Below, in pieces: positions 7,546 to 15,028 of a stretch of 64,000 nt of DNA. The DNA comes from a virus, in the IMG/VR virus record IMGVR_UViG_3300037246_000990, positions 55,600-119,599 of that record; one strand, 5' to 3'. Position numbers and translations under genes: made by a program. Positions within the stretch are counted from its first letter, which is position 1, and each line of letters starts with the position of its first letter. A model generated the notes under the pieces. It had not been told where the DNA came from, made no database searches, and saw nothing but the letters and a program-made list of their open reading frames with translations.

Positions 7546-8491
7546 AACATTCAAGAAGTACAAGCCCAAGTACAGGAAGCCGGTGCACAAGACAGACGAA
7601 GAACTGAGAGGCCCCTTCAAGCCTATGAAACCGTTTACTATTCACGACCCTAAGGTACACGTACAGTACCCATCTCTATGCACCCCCAAGATTGACGGGA
7701 TCCGGTGTGTCACGTATCCAAACGGGACACCTATGAGCTACCAACTCAAGCCCATCCCCAACCTCCACATCCGCAAGGTGTTGGAAGAGTACGGGGTAGA
7801 GGGTATGGACGGTGAGCTGTTCATCAGAGGTGCCAAGACATTCGGTGAGTCCTCCGGTCCCATCATGAAGGTAGATGGTGAACCTGACTTCATTTACTAC
7901 GTGTTCGATATCTATAACAGCCTTGACTTTTACAACCAGAGAGTGAAGCAGTTGGACAAGCTGCCTAAGCCGAGGCCAGCGTGCATCGAGTTGGTAAAAC
8001 CAACCCTTGTCTTTGATGCCGATGGGTTCATGAAGTATTGGAACAAGTGTGTAGACGAGGGGTACGAGGGAGTCATCGCAAGGCAAGGGCATGTGTACCT
8101 CCACGGTCGTAGCACCATGACACACGGTGGTATGGGTAAGTACAAGCATTTCCAAGATGATGAGGCAGAGATCATTGGGTTTGAAGAGATGTGTACTAAT
8201 ACGAATCCCAAGAAAACCAATGCTCATGGTAGGTCGGAGAGGTCGAGTGCTAAGGCAGGCAAGGTACCCAACGGCCACCTTGGTAAGTGGTTATGCCGAG
8301 ACCTCAAGACAGGCATCGAGTTCTCCTGCGGTACCATGAAGGGTGTGACGAAGAAGCAACGCAAGGAGTGGTGGAGTAACAGGCAAATCTACATTGGGTA
8401 CATCTGTAAGTACAAACATCAGCCAAGCGGAGAGACAGCGAAGCCTCGTTTCCCGGTTTGGTTGGGGTGGCGTTCAAAGGATGACATGTAA
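7532..8491 (+). CDS. ATP-dependent DNA ligase
   Basis: Seals nicks during phage replication and repair. 319 residues, GTG start behind GGGAG. Nucleotidyltransferase motifs: motif I P-K-I-D-G-I-R with the adenylated lysine at position 53, motif III D-G-E-L-F-I at 93-98, motif IV E-G-V-I-A-R at 179-184, and motif V G-K-Y-K at 202-205. A C-terminal OB-fold of about 110 residues (A-E-I-I-G-F onward) closes the protein. Length and motif spacing match the compact T7-type ligases. It lies between two members of the zinc-knuckle family and overlaps both. Confidence 0.94.
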   Translation: MANLKTFKKYKPKYRKPVHKTDEELRGPFKPMKPFTIHDPKVHVQYPSLCTPKIDGIRCVTYPNGTPMSYQLKPIPNLHIRKVLEEYGVEGMDGELFIRGAKTFGESSGPIMKVDGEPDFIYYVFDIYNSLDFYNQRVKQLDKLPKPRPACIELVKPTLVFDADGFMKYWNKCVDEGYEGVIARQGHVYLHGRSTMTHGGMGKYKHFQDDEAEIIGFEEMCTNTNPKKTNAHGRSERSSAKAGKVPNGHLGKWLCRDLKTGIEFSCGTMKGVTKKQRKEWWSNRQIYIGYICKYKHQPSGETAKPRFPVWLGWRSKDDM

Positions 8492-8754
8492 TGGCTTATA
8501 AGTTTGAAGTACTGGTTGAGGAAGGTGACTTTCGGATAGCCCGTGTTAAAGGGGATGCCCAACATCAGAGATGGATCGTTGTTCAACATCGTTGCGACCC
8601 AGATGTATACGTCGATAGGCTATTTAGTGATAACGGGTGGTCACTTTGTTATCATAGTGATAGGCGATGCTACTGCTGTAAAACGCCTGAACCTGACAAG
8701 ATGATAGGCTTCCACGACTTAATAATGTGGAACAATACTGAGTATAGAGTATGA
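8491..8754 (+). CDS. Zinc-knuckle paralog family, member E
   Basis: 87 residues; start overlaps the ligase stop. Family elements: V-E-E-G-D-F-R-I-A, V-V-Q-H-R-C-D-P, and R-C-Y-C-C-K-T-P-E-P-D-K-M-I-G-F followed by L-I-M-W-N-N. Four to five cysteines and two histidines are available for metal binding. Function unknown. Confidence 0.72.
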   Translation: MAYKFEVLVEEGDFRIARVKGDAQHQRWIVVQHRCDPDVYVDRLFSDNGWSLCYHSDRRCYCCKTPEPDKMIGFHDLIMWNNTEYRV

Positions 8755-8763
8755 GGAGATGCA

Positions 8764-8913
8764 ATGTGTTTCTTTAAGCACAAATGGGGGAAGTGGGAAG
8801 CCCCCGTCACAACTAACCCAGACGACGAAGGCAACATAAACAAAATGCAAGTAAGAACTTGTGATCGTTGTGGTCTATGGCAGCGACGGATGTGCTACCC
8901 GTATGGAATATGA
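8764..8913 (+). CDS. Small zinc-ribbon protein (49 aa)
   Basis: A complete short gene behind a GAGGAG site. It starts M-C-F-F-K-H-K-W-G-K-W-E and ends with R-T-C-D-R-C-G-L-W-Q. The pattern (H-K-W-G near the start and a CxxCG knuckle near the end) is common among tiny phage zinc-ribbon proteins of unknown role. The 17 bases around its start (8750-8766) are repeated exactly at the start of the next gene (8909-8925), which suggests local duplication of the translation start region. Confidence 0.72.
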   Translation: MCFFKHKWGKWEAPVTTNPDDEGNINKMQVRTCDRCGLWQRRMCYPYGI

Positions 8914-8922
8914 GGAGATGCA

Positions 8923-10149
8923 ATGCGTGTACTAACAGGTAACAAGCAGAAGGTTCCGGTGAAGGCATGGGTGGATGGCGTGGAGCTAGATATCAAGGCC
9001 GAGATACAGCTACGCCAGACAGCGCAGCTCCCCTTCATTCACAAGCATCTAGCTGTCATGCCAGATGCACACTGGGGCATGGGCTCCACTGTAGGGAGTG
9101 TCATAGCTACGAAGAAGGCAATCATACCTGCTGCGGTGGGTGTGGACATTGGGTGTGGTATGATTGCTGCACGCCTGCCTGGTGCGGGAATATCTTGTGG
9201 TGTGGTCGAGTTCTGTAAGGAGATCCGCGCAGCCATCGAAGCAGCGGTACCTCACGGGCGCACCGACAACGGTGGGCCGAAAGACGAGGGGCGGTGGCAA
9301 GACAGTATCCCTCGTAGCACAGGTGTCGAGTGGAGTAATATGCAGCAGGCTTTCTGGGACATAGGTGACAAGCACCCGGAGATCTATAAGTGGGGCTCTC
9401 CTATGTACCAGCTCGGTACGCTGGGTGGAGGCAACCACTTCATTGAGGTGTGCAAGGACGAAGAGAATGAGGTGTGGGTCATGCTGCACTCAGGGTCACG
9501 GGGTATCGGCAACAAGATCGGTAGGTACTTCATCAAGCTTGCTCAAAGGGAGTGTGAGAAGTGGAACATTGATCTACCCAACTCGGACCTGGCGTACTTG
9601 CCTGAAGGTACAGAATACCATGACGATTACGTTGAGGCGGTACACTGGGCACAGAGTTACGCCAAGATTAACAGAGATATCATGCTGGAGCTAACGCTGG
9701 AAGCGATGGGTGGTGTGCTTGGGTATGATATCCGGCCCGACGATCTTGTGGTGAATTGTCATCACAACTACGTGCAGAAGGAGAACCACTATGGGAAGAA
9801 CGTATTTGTTACGCGCAAAGGCGCTGTACGGGCTAGGGTTGGTGATCTTGGTATTATCCCTGGGTCTATGGGAGCCCGGTCTTACATTGTGGAAGGTCTT
9901 GGCAATCCTATGTCTTTCAATTCCTGTTCTCATGGAGCTGGTCGGGTTATGTCGAGGGCGGAAGCCAAGCGAACCTTCACGGTGAAGGATCACATCGCAG
10001 CCACCAAGGGTGTCGAGTGCCGGAAGGACAAGGGTGTGATAGATGAGACACCCGGCTGTTACAAGGACATCGATGCTGTCATGGCAGCGCAGAAGGATCT
10101 AGTGAAGATCAAGCACATACTGAAAGCTTTGGTGTGTGTCAAGGGGTAG
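8923..10149 (+). CDS. rtcB: RNA-splicing ligase RtcB
   Basis: Joins RNA 2',3'-cyclic phosphate or 3'-phosphate ends to 5'-OH ends using GTP and Mn. The 408-residue length matches Escherichia coli RtcB. Motifs in order: P-D-A-H-W-G-M-G (47-54), G-V-D-I-G-C-G-M (73-80), L-G-G-G-N-H-F-I-E (167-175), H-S-G-S-R-G (189-194), N-C-H-H-N-Y-V (278-284), and S-C-S-H-G-A-G-R whose His337 corresponds to the guanylylated histidine. All metal ligands appear present, so it should be active. In a lytic phage it may repair tRNAs cut by host anticodon nucleases. No tRNA genes are seen nearby. Confidence 0.96.
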   Translation: MRVLTGNKQKVPVKAWVDGVELDIKAEIQLRQTAQLPFIHKHLAVMPDAHWGMGSTVGSVIATKKAIIPAAVGVDIGCGMIAARLPGAGISCGVVEFCKEIRAAIEAAVPHGRTDNGGPKDEGRWQDSIPRSTGVEWSNMQQAFWDIGDKHPEIYKWGSPMYQLGTLGGGNHFIEVCKDEENEVWVMLHSGSRGIGNKIGRYFIKLAQRECEKWNIDLPNSDLAYLPEGTEYHDDYVEAVHWAQSYAKINRDIMLELTLEAMGGVLGYDIRPDDLVVNCHHNYVQKENHYGKNVFVTRKGAVRARVGDLGIIPGSMGARSYIVEGLGNPMSFNSCSHGAGRVMSRAEAKRTFTVKDHIAATKGVECRKDKGVIDETPGCYKDIDAVMAAQKDLVKIKHILKALVCVKG

Positions 10150-10240
10150 CCTACACCTAAATATAGTATTCGCTCGAATTGACGAGCATGAAAACCGTGC
10201 CAAAATGAGGAAATATTATACCTCGGCACAAGGAGGAAGC

Positions 10241-10546
10241 ATGCAAGCTAATGGTAAAGATATAATAGAAGTGATACGTATGGGGGAGTGGAGCATCCTC
10301 AATATGTTGGAGGCTAGTTCACGGGGTGTAGAGGGGCCAGGGGTCGTACATAGACCCTGCGACGGTTGGATAAGGTTTGGGATGCGGGAAAACGCTTTGT
10401 ACTGCCGCTCATGCCATGAAGCTATGCCTAAGGATATAGTAACACTTTGGTTACTCCTCGCAGCGGACTTAGCTTGTAGTAATGGCTTCTACAAGGGAGT
10501 TACCATCGCCGATGTCACCCAGGATGATCAAGGAGGTTACTCATGA
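10241..10546 (+). CDS. Zinc-knuckle paralog family, member F
   Basis: 101 residues. ATG at 10241 follows AGGAGG at 10231-10236; longer in-frame readings upstream lack a site. Family elements: R-M-G-E-W-S-I-L, V-V-H-R-P-C-D-G, and Y-C-R-S-C-H-E-A-M-P-K-D-I-V-T-L. It has an extra C-terminal tail of about 25 residues. The 91 bases between rtcB and this gene contain a short CTCG/CGAG inverted repeat but no promoter I can support. It overlaps the DnaB gene start (ATGA). Confidence 0.72.
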   Translation: MQANGKDIIEVIRMGEWSILNMLEASSRGVEGPGVVHRPCDGWIRFGMRENALYCRSCHEAMPKDIVTLWLLLAADLACSNGFYKGVTIADVTQDDQGGYS

Positions 10547-11955
10547 ACTTCGATGAAAGCGCCTTCATATACGCTCTGAGTTCACGTCCAGAGGATGCAA
10601 GAAAGTTTGCGACGACATTCAAACCAACGTGGCTCAACACCGCAGAGTATGTACCTATCCTGGCTGAGCTGTTCGCTTTCACCCGAGAACATGGAGAGCA
10701 GCCGTCTATCGACACGCTGCACAAGGTGTTCAAGGACAAGGACGAAGAAGCGTACGACCTAAGATACAAAGCCGCGCTCGATAGCATCACGGATGTCATA
10801 CCCGACCGATCCACCCAGCTCTACACGCTGGGTAAGGCGAGGGATACGGGTGTGGTGCGTGACTTCCAAGAACTGAGTGCCGACCAGAACTTCTTGAAGA
10901 AGCAGGCTGAGCTTGAAGGCGGTGATATGCTTAAAGCTTTACACCAATTCTTCATGAAGCATGGCGACTTGAGTGAGGACAGGACGATGGACGTACGTGA
11001 GGCCATTGATCACCTCATCGACAGTCATGGGTTCACACCAGATCTGGTACGTATCCCTTGTGGGATCCACACCATTGACAAGTGGACAGGAGGAGGGCTG
11101 CGAACGAAACAGCTCGGTATCATAATGGCCCCCACGGGGGATGGTAAGTCCAGCATGCTGGTGAACATGGCGCACAAGATGTCTGCGGTAGAGGAACGCA
11201 GGGTGTGGCTGGTAACCAATGAGCTGTCTCTTGAAGAGCAGACAGAACGTGTGCTGTCTAAGATCACAGGTGTCAAAGTGCAGGACATCATTGACGACCC
11301 GGGCGTGGCGTACACCTCGGAGCTAGCCCGGAAGTGGCGAGAAGGTCTAGCTGAGAAGCTCCGGATTACTGAGGTGAACCGAGAGGTTAGCGTGGATGAT
11401 CTCGAATCCGAGATGATGAAGTGGGTCAACCTGCTTGGGTGGAAGCCTGACGTGCTGGTGCTGGACTTCATCGAGAGGATGCGGCCCTGCGATACCGGGT
11501 ACAGTAGGGATAGAGTATGGGATTGGCTGGGTGCGATCAGCCGTGATCTCTCCCGCTATGCGAAGCGCCACAACATACTGGTATGGACAGCAGCGCAGAC
11601 TAACCGCTCAGGGTTCGGGAGGGACCCGAAGAAGAGGGATCCTCTCAGCCTGGAGATGGCGCAAGGCTCGGTCAAACATCTGCAAGAGGCAGCCTGCATC
11701 ATTGGGATGCGGCAACAAGAACTATCCGATGAACAGATCGTGATGGAGCTGGTTGACCTCAAGCAAAGGTTCGCCAAGCGGTCCAAGCGGAGCGTGTTCC
11801 TTGAGGTGGACCTCAGCAGGATGAGTATCACGAATAACGAAGTAGAAGCAGACACTTGCGAGGTTGATGAAGGTCCTCGTAAGCGGGCTTACACCCCTGC
11901 TGAGCAGCAGGCGCAGAAGAAAGAAAAGGCAGCGAGGCGGGCTGCCAAGGAGTAG
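10543..11955 (+). CDS. DnaB-type replicative DNA helicase
   Basis: Ring helicase expected to unwind the fork together with the primase at 13437. 470 residues. The N-terminal 160 residues are helical, as in the DnaB N-terminal domain. The RecA-like motor has Walker A A-P-T-G-D-G-K-S-S at 196-204, V-T-N-E-L-S-L (motif 1a, 224-230), and Walker B V-L-V-L-D-F at 304-309. A later Q-T-N-R-S-G segment matches the DnaB Q-x-N-R sensor, followed by K-R-F-x-x-R-like basic residues. The C-terminal tail is basic and Ala/Lys-rich. Stop is followed after one base by promoter P1. Confidence 0.92.
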   Translation: MNFDESAFIYALSSRPEDARKFATTFKPTWLNTAEYVPILAELFAFTREHGEQPSIDTLHKVFKDKDEEAYDLRYKAALDSITDVIPDRSTQLYTLGKARDTGVVRDFQELSADQNFLKKQAELEGGDMLKALHQFFMKHGDLSEDRTMDVREAIDHLIDSHGFTPDLVRIPCGIHTIDKWTGGGLRTKQLGIIMAPTGDGKSSMLVNMAHKMSAVEERRVWLVTNELSLEEQTERVLSKITGVKVQDIIDDPGVAYTSELARKWREGLAEKLRITEVNREVSVDDLESEMMKWVNLLGWKPDVLVLDFIERMRPCDTGYSRDRVWDWLGAISRDLSRYAKRHNILVWTAAQTNRSGFGRDPKKRDPLSLEMAQGSVKHLQEAACIIGMRQQELSDEQIVMELVDLKQRFAKRSKRSVFLEVDLSRMSITNNEVEADTCEVDEGPRKRAYTPAEQQAQKKEKAARRAAKE

Positions 11956-11956
11956 G

Positions 11957-11985
11957 TTGCAAAAGTTTGAAAGAAAAGCTATAAT
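11957..11985 (+). promoter_or_regulatory. Promoter P1 (class A)
   Basis: TTGCAA (11957-11962), 17-base spacer, TATAAT (11980-11985). The whole 29-base element is identical to P3 at 29088 and P4 on the other strand at 56483. It starts one base after the DnaB stop codon and reads into the gene at 12048. Consensus spacing suggests recognition by host housekeeping sigma-70. Confidence 0.9.
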
Positions 11986-12012
11986 GTAGTAGAGAGATAA
12001 GGGAGCGTCTCG

Positions 12013-12051
12013 ATGAAGGGAGGCACCCAGACAAAGGGAGGTACTATATGA
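12013..12051 (+). CDS. Possible 12-codon leader peptide
   Basis: The first ATG downstream of P1, behind AGGGAG. It encodes M-K-G-G-T-Q-T-K-G-G-T-I and stops at TGA overlapping the ATG of the next gene (ATGA). Two GGGAGG repeats lie within it, the second serving the next gene. Could be a coupling leader or simply a consequence of the repeated ribosome binding site. Confidence 0.3.
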   Translation: MKGGTQTKGGTI

Positions 12052-12383
12052 GCGGACTTAGGTTCTCGCCCCGGTGGGCACTCTCGCCTAGAGATTGGGA
12101 TATTCATCTATCCTGCTCGAAAAGAGTAATACCCGACCAACACGCCCAGAGTGGCACCATAAAAGGTAAACAACAAAGACAAGAAGAAGATAAACGTAAA
12201 GGACTACAACAAGAACAGTGGTTCTATATTGAGAGAGATGGGAATAGTAATAATTGTACTGTGGTACATGACTCCAGCTTTCTCCCCTCTGAGGGGTTGA
12301 TGTATTTTGGGCAACGAAACCAGCCATTCAACTTCAGGGGACAACAGCACACCCCCTCATGTCTTGGTGTGATGCCAGCATGA
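12048..12383 (+). CDS. Unknown Gln-rich protein
   Basis: 111 residues behind GGGAGG, first full-size gene after promoter P1. The middle is polar and rich in Gln, Lys, Arg and Glu (about residues 40-58), and the rest is aromatic-rich; no known motif. Its stop codon lies inside the hairpin at 12352-12388, so termination of translation and RNA folding may interact. Function unknown; small early phage proteins next to strong promoters are often host-takeover factors, but nothing in the sequence proves this. Confidence 0.6.
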   Translation: MSGLRFSPRWALSPRDWDIHLSCSKRVIPDQHAQSGTIKGKQQRQEEDKRKGLQQEQWFYIERDGNSNNCTVVHDSSFLPSEGLMYFGQRNQPFNFRGQQHTPSCLGVMPA

Positions 12384-12388
12384 GGGGG
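12352..12388 (+). terminator. Hairpin with 10-bp perfect stem
   Basis: CCCCCTCATG (12352-12361) pairs perfectly with CATGAGGGGG (12379-12388) around a 17-base loop. The downstream bases (CCTTCTAAGTCT) are only weakly T-rich, so it may be a weak terminator, an attenuator or an RNA-stability element. A TATAAT occurs at 12407-12412 but has no -35 partner. Confidence 0.55.
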
Positions 12389-12436
12389 CCTTCTAAGTCT
12401 CACACCTATAATCCAGGCGAAGGAGCCAAAACCAGA

Positions 12437-12802
12437 ATGGTAGAATGGGACGGCACTCAGTACATAGACATAGAGACTTACTACAAGCGCGTGGTTTTGA
12501 GCATGCCTCAGGACGGTGACGCCCTCCTAGGAGCCATGACACACCTCAATGCACTGACGTACCTCGGTTGTAGTAAGCTGTTCGTAGCTGAGACCGATGA
12601 GATGGATATCTACGTAGATGCTTGGCTGGTCAACGGTGCCTTCATCACCCACAAGCACCCTGAGTTCGGGGTGGTGAAGCAAGACAGCTGGGTGACCGGG
12701 ATGGTAGAATGTGGGCTACGTCACAGGGCGTGTGAACTATGTGGGAAAGTGATACCGGGTGAGATTGAAATGATGCATCACTTTTACAGGCTAGACAACT
12801 AA
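12437..12802 (+). CDS. Zinc-knuckle paralog family, member G
   Basis: 121 residues from ATG 12437, behind GAAGGAG; an upstream in-frame ATG at 12359 lies inside the hairpin and has no site. The C-terminal knuckle is clear: A-C-E-L-C-G-K-V-I-P-G-E-I-E-M followed by H-H-F-Y-R-L. The central element is H-K-H-P-E-F rather than H-x-C, and the first element is weak, so membership is less certain than for A, B, D, E, F and H. Another 40 residues precede the family region. Confidence 0.62.
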   Translation: MVEWDGTQYIDIETYYKRVVLSMPQDGDALLGAMTHLNALTYLGCSKLFVAETDEMDIYVDAWLVNGAFITHKHPEFGVVKQDSWVTGMVECGLRHRACELCGKVIPGEIEMMHHFYRLDN

Positions 12803-12828
12803 GGAGAAAGAAGAATGGGAGGATGTCG

Positions 12829-13005
12829 ATGCCGCACTACGAGATGATATGCAATAGCGGGCATGAGACAGAGGTGGAGCAACGGATCACCGAAGATCCT
12901 CTGACTGTGTGCCCCAAGCTGGGCACTGATCAAGATGGCAATGAGGTGCAGTGTTGCTCCCCTTGTCGTAGGCTGACGAAGGAGGCTGATGATGCCTCAC
13001 TATGA
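12829..13005 (+). CDS. FmdB-like zinc-ribbon protein, short copy
   Basis: 58 residues starting M-P-H-Y-E-M-I-C, with G-H-E-T-E-V-E-Q-R-I-T, T-V-C-P and a C-terminal C-C-S-P-C-R-R. This is the FmdB/zinc-ribbon layout (PF09723-like). The ATG at 12829 is 6 bases from GGGAGG. It closely matches the next gene but lacks the Phe/Gly tail, so it looks like a shortened tandem duplicate. Role in phages unknown. Confidence 0.75.
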   Translation: MPHYEMICNSGHETEVEQRITEDPLTVCPKLGTDQDGNEVQCCSPCRRLTKEADDASL

Positions 13006-13237
13006 TTACAAATGCGACGCGGGTCATGAGTTTGAGATTGAGCAGCGTATCACTGCGGATGCTTTGAAGGTGTGCTACTTCAGAGAAACCATAAATAGTA
13101 ATGAGCTTGAAGGGCTTGAAGGATACGGCACACCTATCAAGCAACGTGTGTGCGGTGCTCCTTGTCGTAGGCTGATCTCTAAGACCAGCTTCACGTTCAA
13201 AGGTGGAGCCCCAACCCCTAAGGGAGGTATGATATGA
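12992..13237 (+). CDS. FmdB-like zinc-ribbon protein, full copy
   Basis: 81 residues starting M-P-H-Y-D-Y-K-C-D-A-G-H-E-F-E-I-E-Q-R-I-T, then a C-G-A-P-C-R-R pair and the typical tail F-T-F-K-G-G. Start 12992 follows GGAGG. It overlaps the end of its neighbour, whose sequence it repeats. FmdB-like ribbons are annotated as regulators on weak evidence; zinc binding is likely, function open. Confidence 0.78.
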   Translation: MPHYDYKCDAGHEFEIEQRITADALKVCYFRETINSNELEGLEGYGTPIKQRVCGAPCRRLISKTSFTFKGGAPTPKGGMI

Positions 13238-13437
13238 AGGGTGAATTTGAAGAGAAAGAGTACTGGGTACACCAGCAGCAGCGCTTCGAGGCGGCGCTGA
13301 AGTTCGCTACCAGTAAAACATGGTGTAAAAGTGAGTTTACCACCTTGTCTATCTTTGAAGCAGTCGAGCGAGCTGATGAACTGCTCGCCAGGCTAGAAGA
13401 GACACGGACCAAGACGAACGAGGATACCCCGTTTTGA
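13234..13437 (+). CDS. Small helical unknown protein
   Basis: 67 residues, charged, predicted mostly helical (E-A-V-E-R-A-D-E-L-L-A-R-L-E-E-T-R region). Starts inside the upstream end (ATGA) and ends one base into the primase start. No known motif. Confidence 0.6.
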   Translation: MKGEFEEKEYWVHQQQRFEAALKFATSKTWCKSEFTTLSIFEAVERADELLARLEETRTKTNEDTPF

Positions 13438-14285
13438 TGAGCGAATACACCACAGCAGATATAACAGCTTGGATGTTGACCGCTTTCGCCGTCAATAAGA
13501 AGAACGGGGCCGAGCTACAGTTCGACTGCCCTGAGTGCGGGCACCCCTCATGCTACTTCAACGTGAAGAAGCAGGTTGGGTACTGCCACAGGGCTACGTG
13601 CCGGGAGGCATGGCCTCTCGATAAGCTGATCGACAAAGTAGGCCACACCCCTAAACAGGCAGGGTACCTGCCTGCTCTTGACACCATTGATGCCGTGCTC
13701 TCCAAGCCGGTAGCTCTGCCCAAAGCAGCAAAGCCCATTGAGTACCTCGACATGGCGGTTGACGCACTTAGCTATCGAGGTGTGACATGGGATCATATCC
13801 AAAAGTTCCGGATCCATCAGGATGAGAAACGATTGTACGTGCCAGTATACGAAGCTGGAGAGCTGGTGCAGTACAACTCACGTAGGGTGCGTAAGGAGAA
13901 CCCACCTGAGGATTGGTTCAAGGCGGGTGAGACGCCGTACCGTTACGCTAGCGGGCACCCCATCACCCACTACTTCTTAGGCTGGGAGGAGTGCAGACTT
14001 TGGAATGATATCGTGCTGGTGGAAAACTCATTTGTATCCATGTGGTTGCGTGATATCCATGCCACTGCGACGTTTGGGTCACACCTGAGCAACACACACA
14101 TCGACAAGATACTACACAGCCGCATCAACCATGTCACCTTCTTGTGGGACGAAGGGACTGAGTACGCCTCGCAGAAAGCGCAGCGCAAACTGAAGGAGCT
14201 AGGTGTACCAAGTAGGGCCGTCCACATCAAGGGACAACCGGATGACTACACGAAGGATGAACTGAAGGAGATGATCGATGGCTAA
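13437..14285 (+). CDS. DnaG-type DNA primase (zinc finger plus TOPRIM)
   Basis: Makes RNA primers for the DnaB-type helicase at 10543. 282 residues. An N-terminal CHC2-like zinc finger (C-P-E-C at 31-34, then C-H-R-A-T-C about 20 residues later) precedes a linker and a TOPRIM region starting V-L-V-E-N-S-F-V-S, with the glutamate conserved. The second TOPRIM acidic motif is L-W-D-E-G-T-E instead of D-x-D-x-x-G, so one acidic residue is displaced. It is much shorter than bacterial DnaG and lacks a helicase-binding domain. The ATG at 13437 overlaps the upstream stop. Confidence 0.85.
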   Translation: MSEYTTADITAWMLTAFAVNKKNGAELQFDCPECGHPSCYFNVKKQVGYCHRATCREAWPLDKLIDKVGHTPKQAGYLPALDTIDAVLSKPVALPKAAKPIEYLDMAVDALSYRGVTWDHIQKFRIHQDEKRLYVPVYEAGELVQYNSRRVRKENPPEDWFKAGETPYRYASGHPITHYFLGWEECRLWNDIVLVENSFVSMWLRDIHATATFGSHLSNTHIDKILHSRINHVTFLWDEGTEYASQKAQRKLKELGVPSRAVHIKGQPDDYTKDELKEMIDG

Positions 14286-14526
14286 AGCACTAGACATGAC
14301 AGACGAACAACTGGACAGGTTCATTGTAGATATGCAGCATCGTATTGATGACGGCGACGCCGACTACTATGGAATCAATGACACCTTTGAGGAAGCAAAG
14401 GTAATCGCTGAAGAACTGGTGAAATTGAAACAGAGAGATCTGATGCTTTCAGCATTGGAAGGAGCCGGAGTCGACAACTGGGAGGGGTACGACTACGCCA
14501 TGGAAGAACTGGAGAAAGAATCATGA
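14278..14526 (+). CDS. Small acidic unknown protein
   Basis: 82 residues, acidic and helical, overlapping the primase end. The C-terminal G-V-D-N-W-E-G-Y-D-Y-A-M segment occurs in many small phage proteins of unknown function. No cysteine motif or membrane segment. Confidence 0.68.
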   Translation: MAKALDMTDEQLDRFIVDMQHRIDDGDADYYGINDTFEEAKVIAEELVKLKQRDLMLSALEGAGVDNWEGYDYAMEELEKES

Positions 14527-14708
14527 AGATGCTATTCTGTGACGTCTGTAATAGGAAGATAACAATCGGCGAAGCTGAGTCGTTCAACTACAATCGCGAG
14601 GGCGAAGGCCCCTTCTGTGACGTTTGCTTCTTCTTCGTTGAGAAGATCCAGATGCTAGAGATTAGGATCGATGATCTAGAGTATGCTAATAGGATACCTT
14701 TGATGTGA
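14523..14708 (+). CDS. Small zinc-ribbon protein
   Basis: 61 residues: C-D-V-C-N at the N-terminus and F-C-D-V-C in the middle form two CxxC pairs, followed by a helix. Starts within the upstream stop (ATGA). Likely binds zinc; function unknown. Confidence 0.68.
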   Translation: MKMLFCDVCNRKITIGEAESFNYNREGEGPFCDVCFFFVEKIQMLEIRIDDLEYANRIPLM

Positions 14709-14899
14709 CAACTTGCTGTCAGTGCCACAGAAGCTACTGGCCTGGGAAAGGGAAGTGCCCAGGTCGACCCCAGCGCTGGGACGCCTTTGAGTACGAGGAA
14801 GCCAAATCATGTGGTCACGACCCGTGCGAAAAGTGTACACATTACGTAGATGAAAAGGAGAAAGACTATGGACCCCAAAAGACATCAAGAAATAGATAG
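14705..14899 (+). CDS. Small Cys-rich protein
   Basis: 64 residues from a GTG that overlaps the preceding stop. C-C-Q-C, C-P-G, and C-G-H-D-P-C-E-K-C give at least seven cysteines and one histidine, enough for two metal sites. Two further genes with CxxC pairs flank it, making a run of three. Function unknown. Confidence 0.6.
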   Translation: MTTCCQCHRSYWPGKGKCPGRPQRWDAFEYEEAKSCGHDPCEKCTHYVDEKEKDYGPQKTSRNR

Positions 14900-15017
14900 C
14901 TTTGTTGATGCTACTAGCGGGGATCTATGGCGTTGTTTGAAGTGCAACCTTGTACATCAGTACTTCCGAAGTCAGCCAGGGTGCCCGAGGTGTAAAAGGA
15001 GAGAAGCGGATGAGTAG
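14868..15017 (+). CDS. Small zinc-ribbon protein (49 aa)
   Basis: Complete short gene behind AAGGAG, overlapping the previous one by 32 bases in another frame. Contains C-L-K-C and G-C-P-R-C, spaced like a rubredoxin-type zinc ribbon. Third member of the small Cys-rich run. Function unknown. Confidence 0.62.
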   Translation: MDPKRHQEIDSFVDATSGDLWRCLKCNLVHQYFRSQPGCPRCKRREADE

Positions 15018-15028
15018 GTGGAGAACTA

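Noticed and set aside
10259-10266. TATAAT near the start of family member F
   Set aside because: Lies inside the coding sequence with no -35 partner.
12407-12412. TATAAT after the hairpin at 12352
   Set aside because: No -35 hexamer at 16-18 bases upstream; kept only as a remark.
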